Part shown: in pieces, positions 6,583-8,762 of the stretch
How positions within the stretch are numbered: position 1 is the stretch's first letter
Layout of the letters: every line of letters starts with the position of its first letter
Assembly (NCBI GenBank): GCA_005789925.1
Contig: SXWG01000010.1
Coordinates: forward strand, 1-8,762
Length of the DNA stretch: 8,762 nt
Source of the DNA: Actinomycetota bacterium
GTDB lineage: Bacteria > Actinomycetota > Acidimicrobiia > Acidimicrobiales > Ilumatobacteraceae
Reading direction: 5' to 3'
Translations under genes and position numbers: made by a program
Notes under the pieces: generated by a model
The model's database searches: none
The model's input: only the letters and a program-made list of their open reading frames with translations
Told to the model about the DNA's origin: nothing

Positions 6583-7695
6583 ATGAATTTCGATCTGTCA
6601 GATGAACAGCAGGTCATCAGCGACCTCGCTGCCCAAATTTTCAGTGGTCAGTCGACCGTCGAGCGTGTGATCGAAGTCGAGTCCGGCGATGGCTTCGACC
6701 GCACACTGTGGAATGAACTTGCAAAGGCTGGGCTACTCGGCTTGTGTCTGCCCGAAGAACACAGCGGGCTCAACATGAACATGGTCGAATTGGCTCTCGT
6801 CCTCGAACAGCAAGGCAAGACCGTCGCATCAGTGCCGCTGTGGTCCACTTCGATCGGCTCAATGGCAGTCGCGGAGTACGGCTCGAAAGATGTCCGGTCG
6901 AGCCTACTTCCCGCGGTTGTCGAAGGGAAAAACGTGGTCGCGTTGGCTCTGGCGAATTACGGCGCGAACGATGTGATGAACCCGTCCGTCACGGCCACAG
7001 ATACCGACGGTGGCGTGAAGCTCAGCGGCGGGAAACCGGCTGTGAGCTTCGCTCAACACGCATCACATGTGCTCGTTTCTGCGAAGCGTGCTGATGACTC
7101 GATCGTGCTCGCACTCGTCGACCTGAAGGCTCCCGGTGTCACCATCACGCCGGTCGAAGCGAGCAATCGTCAGCCGACCGCGAACATCGAATTCGACGTC
7201 ACGGTGCCTGCGACTCACATCGTCGCGGGTCTTGAAGGAAACGGCCGCGAGGCTCTGCGTTGGGTCCACGAACACGCACTCGTCGGATTGTGTGCTTTGC
7301 AACTCGGAATCTCTCAAGGTGCAATCGGCATCATGAGCGATCACGTGAAGACCCGCACCCAGTTCAACAAGCCTCTCTCGGCGCAACAGGCAGTCGCGGT
7401 CCGCGCTGCTGATCAATTCGTCACAACCGAAGCCATCCGCGTCACCACGCTGAATGCGGCATGGCGCATGTCCGAAGGTTTCGACGCCCGTCAAGACGTT
7501 CTAGTGGCCATGTACTGGGCGACCGAAGGTGGTCACTCCATCGTCATCGCATGTCAGCATCTCCACGGTGGCATCGGTGCCGACATCTCCTATCCGGTGC
7601 ACCGCTATTTCCTTTGGGGCATCCAGATCTCCACAGAACTCGGAGGTGCGAGCCAGCACCTCTCCCGACTCGGAAAGTTGATCGCATCACGATGA
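6583..7695 (+). CDS. Acyl-CoA dehydrogenase, partner subunit lacking the FAD loop
   Basis: A 370-residue acyl-CoA dehydrogenase family protein that appears to be the second half of a heteromeric enzyme. It starts MNFDLSDEQQ, as ChsE1/FadE-type proteins do. The usual SEPxAGSD loop is replaced by ALANYGANDV (122-131) and the K-W-T/S motif is gone (GGKPAVSF, 149-156). It keeps RTQFNKPLSAQQ (258-269), which binds FAD from the neighbouring subunit, with Asn in place of the normal Gly, and HLHGGIGADISYPVHRY (326-342). The C-terminus reads TELGGAS (351-357), without the catalytic YEGT. Together with the 4384 gene it can supply one complete FAD site per pair, as in the alpha2beta2 enzymes ChsE1-ChsE2. 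GAAGGAA at 6568-6574 precedes the ATG and fixes the start; the frame is open from 6451 without homology. It lies 31 bases after chsH2. Confidence 0.85.
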   Translation: MNFDLSDEQQVISDLAAQIFSGQSTVERVIEVESGDGFDRTLWNELAKAGLLGLCLPEEHSGLNMNMVELALVLEQQGKTVASVPLWSTSIGSMAVAEYGSKDVRSSLLPAVVEGKNVVALALANYGANDVMNPSVTATDTDGGVKLSGGKPAVSFAQHASHVLVSAKRADDSIVLALVDLKAPGVTITPVEASNRQPTANIEFDVTVPATHIVAGLEGNGREALRWVHEHALVGLCALQLGISQGAIGIMSDHVKTRTQFNKPLSAQQAVAVRAADQFVTTEAIRVTTLNAAWRMSEGFDARQDVLVAMYWATEGGHSIVIACQHLHGGIGADISYPVHRYFLWGIQISTELGGASQHLSRLGKLIASR

Positions 7696-8099
7696 AGACT
7701 TCACTTTCACACTCAAAGGTCAAGGTGGGAGACCAACTTCCCGGTCTTGATATTCCACTCACGCGCACTCTCATCGTCGCGACGGCCATAGCCACGCGCG
7801 ACTACCAAGAAGTCCACCATGATCCGGGTCTCGCGGTCGAGCGTGGTTCGAAGGACATCATCATGAACATCCTCACCACGAACAGTTTCGTCGGTCGTTA
7901 TGTCACCGATTGGGCCGGCCCAGATGCACTCATCAAGAGCGTGAAGGTACGCCTCGGTGCACCGAATTACCCGGGCGACACCATGAAGATGACCGGTTCA
8001 GTCACTGCTATGGAGGGCAAGGTCGCCACGATTGCGATTCGTGGGGCGAACGCACTCGGAGATCATGTCAACGCCACTGTCGAGGTAGAGCTGTCATGA
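7692..8099 (+). CDS. chsH1: ChsH1-type MaoC enoyl-CoA hydratase subunit
   Basis: A 135-residue single-hotdog hydratase. TRDYQEVHHDP carries the D-x4-H dyad (Asp37, His42) that activates water in MaoC/R-hydratases, followed by the central helix region DIIMNILTTNSFVGRY (55-70) and the SVKVRLGAPNYPGDTM strand (83-98). With the MaoC half of ChsH2 it should form the heteromeric hydratase that adds water to the steroid C17-C20 double bond made by the dehydrogenase. The length matches ChsH1 (Rv3541c is of similar size). The ATG overlaps the preceding stop as ATGA, with GGAAAG upstream, which favours translational coupling; the longer frame from 7461 has no homology. Confidence 0.87.
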   Translation: MKTSLSHSKVKVGDQLPGLDIPLTRTLIVATAIATRDYQEVHHDPGLAVERGSKDIIMNILTTNSFVGRYVTDWAGPDALIKSVKVRLGAPNYPGDTMKMTGSVTAMEGKVATIAIRGANALGDHVNATVEVELS

Positions 8100-8762
8100 G
8101 CAACAAACTTGGACGTACAGCAGCAATCTGCGGAATCGGTGCCACCGAGTTCTCGAAGGATTCTGGTCGCAGTGAGATGAAACTTGCGGTCGAAGCAGTC
8201 AGTGCTGCAATCGATGATGCCGGGCTTAAGCCGAGTGACGTCGACGGAATGGTCACCTATTCGAGTGACAACAATCCCGATGTCGAGATTGCTCGAAACC
8301 TCGGAATTGGTGGGCTTCGTCACTTCTCGCGCGTGCACTACGGCGGTGGCGCGGCATGTGGCACCATCGCCCTGGCCACCATGGCTGTCGCCACCGGTGC
8401 AGCAGATGTCGTCGTGTGTTACCGAGCGTTCAACGAACGAAGTGGACGGCGTTTCGGTGCAGGCGTGCAGGATCTCCCGAACGCCGCGACAGCAGAGCGT
8501 GCACAGTTCTCCTACACATCGTCCCAGGGCCTTCTCACCCCGGCGTCGTGGGTGGCTATGGTCGCTCGTCGCTACATGCACTTGTACGGCGCCACCAGCG
8601 AAGACTTCGGTCGTGTGGCCGTCGCGATGCGCAAGCACGCAGCCACCAACCCTGCAGCGTGGTTCTACAACCAACCCATCACGCTGGAAGAGCACCAGCA
8701 GAGTCGATGGATCGTCGAACCCCTGCATCTCTATGACTGCTGTCAGGAAAGTGACGGGGCCC
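8096..8762 (+). CDS. ltp2: Ltp2-type steroid aldolase (thiolase-like), cut at the right edge
   Basis: The first 222 codons of a protein that is about 385 residues in mycobacteria. The visible part follows Ltp2 closely: ICGIGATEFSKDSGRSE (11-27), HYGGGAACGT (81-90), YRAFNERSGRRFG (109-121), ARRYMHLYGATSEDFG (157-172) and RKHAATNPAAWFY (179-191). By eye the thiolase nucleophile Cys aligns with a Gly of the GGG run, in keeping with Ltp2 being an aldolase and not a thiolase. The family cleaves the 17-hydroxy-C20-carboxyl-CoA intermediate to a 17-ketosteroid and propionyl-CoA, and needs the ChsH2 DUF35 domain as partner. The start overlaps the chsH1 stop as ATGA with GAGG at 8082-8085. The proposed catalytic tyrosines lie in the missing C-terminal part, so activity cannot be judged. 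The minus-strand frame over this stretch is a shadow. Confidence 0.9.
   Translation, partial: MSNKLGRTAAICGIGATEFSKDSGRSEMKLAVEAVSAAIDDAGLKPSDVDGMVTYSSDNNPDVEIARNLGIGGLRHFSRVHYGGGAACGTIALATMAVATGAADVVVCYRAFNERSGRRFGAGVQDLPNAATAERAQFSYTSSQGLLTPASWVAMVARRYMHLYGATSEDFGRVAVAMRKHAATNPAAWFYNQPITLEEHQQSRWIVEPLHLYDCCQESDGA

Noticed and set aside
8063..8728. 221-codon minus-strand ORF
   Set aside because: It is antisense to ltp2 and chsH1, whose proteins match known families closely; Cys/Arg/Ser-rich composition and no homology mark it as a shadow frame.

Overview
The window looks like chromosomal DNA from an actinobacterium, moderately GC-rich and with genes packed end to end. Three things suggest this: a gene set matching the mycobacterial/rhodococcal 'igr' steroid side-chain module, a luciferase-like oxidoreductase of the type usually tied to F420 in Actinobacteria, and the divergent amidohydrolase and class III CoA-transferase types. 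An Acidimicrobiia-like lineage is my guess; nothing in the sequence proves the taxon. I see no mobile element, tRNA, rRNA or CRISPR.

Left part (1-3310): on the minus strand lies a D-aminoacylase-type amidohydrolase (90-1811). Just beyond its stop is the start of a further minus-strand gene, cut by the window edge but preceded by a textbook Shine-Dalgarno. Facing away from the amidohydrolase is a family III (CaiB/BaiF) CoA-transferase (2081-3310). The 269-base divergent region between them is rich in structure: a perfect 17-bp palindrome (1906-1922) that looks like a TetR-type operator, a possible 25-codon leader ORF with a GGAGG ribosome site (1954-2031), and a strong 16-bp RNA hairpin (2003-2039) in which the leader ORF stops.

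Middle (3311-4383): the CoA-transferase converges on a minus-strand luciferase-like monooxygenase (3335-4240). Only 24 bases separate them, and a stem-loop covers both stop codons. The monooxygenase diverges from the large right-hand operon across 143 bases, which carry an imperfect copy of the same operator (CTGAC-N5-GTCRG).

Right part (4384-8762, plus strand): a tight operon of acyl-CoA dehydrogenase A, a ChsH2-type MaoC-DUF35 fusion, acyl-CoA dehydrogenase B, a ChsH1-type hydratase and an Ltp2-type aldolase (cut off at the right edge). Three of the four junctions are 4-base ATGA overlaps. By homology the set carries out the last round of steroid side-chain removal: dehydrogenation of a C-20 carboxyl-CoA, hydration, then retro-aldol release of propionyl-CoA and a 17-ketosteroid. 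Active-site features are split between partners. Dehydrogenase A has the FAD-loop and base motifs while B has the RxQF and HGGIG motifs; the hydratase D-x4-H dyad is intact in ChsH1 but has Tyr for His in ChsH2.

The main points of interest are the shared operator-like motif, which suggests one regulon for both blocks; the leader ORF and hairpin before the CoA-transferase; the apparent loss of the catalytic Asp in the CoA-transferase; and the unusual gene order, with chsH2 between the two dehydrogenase genes.
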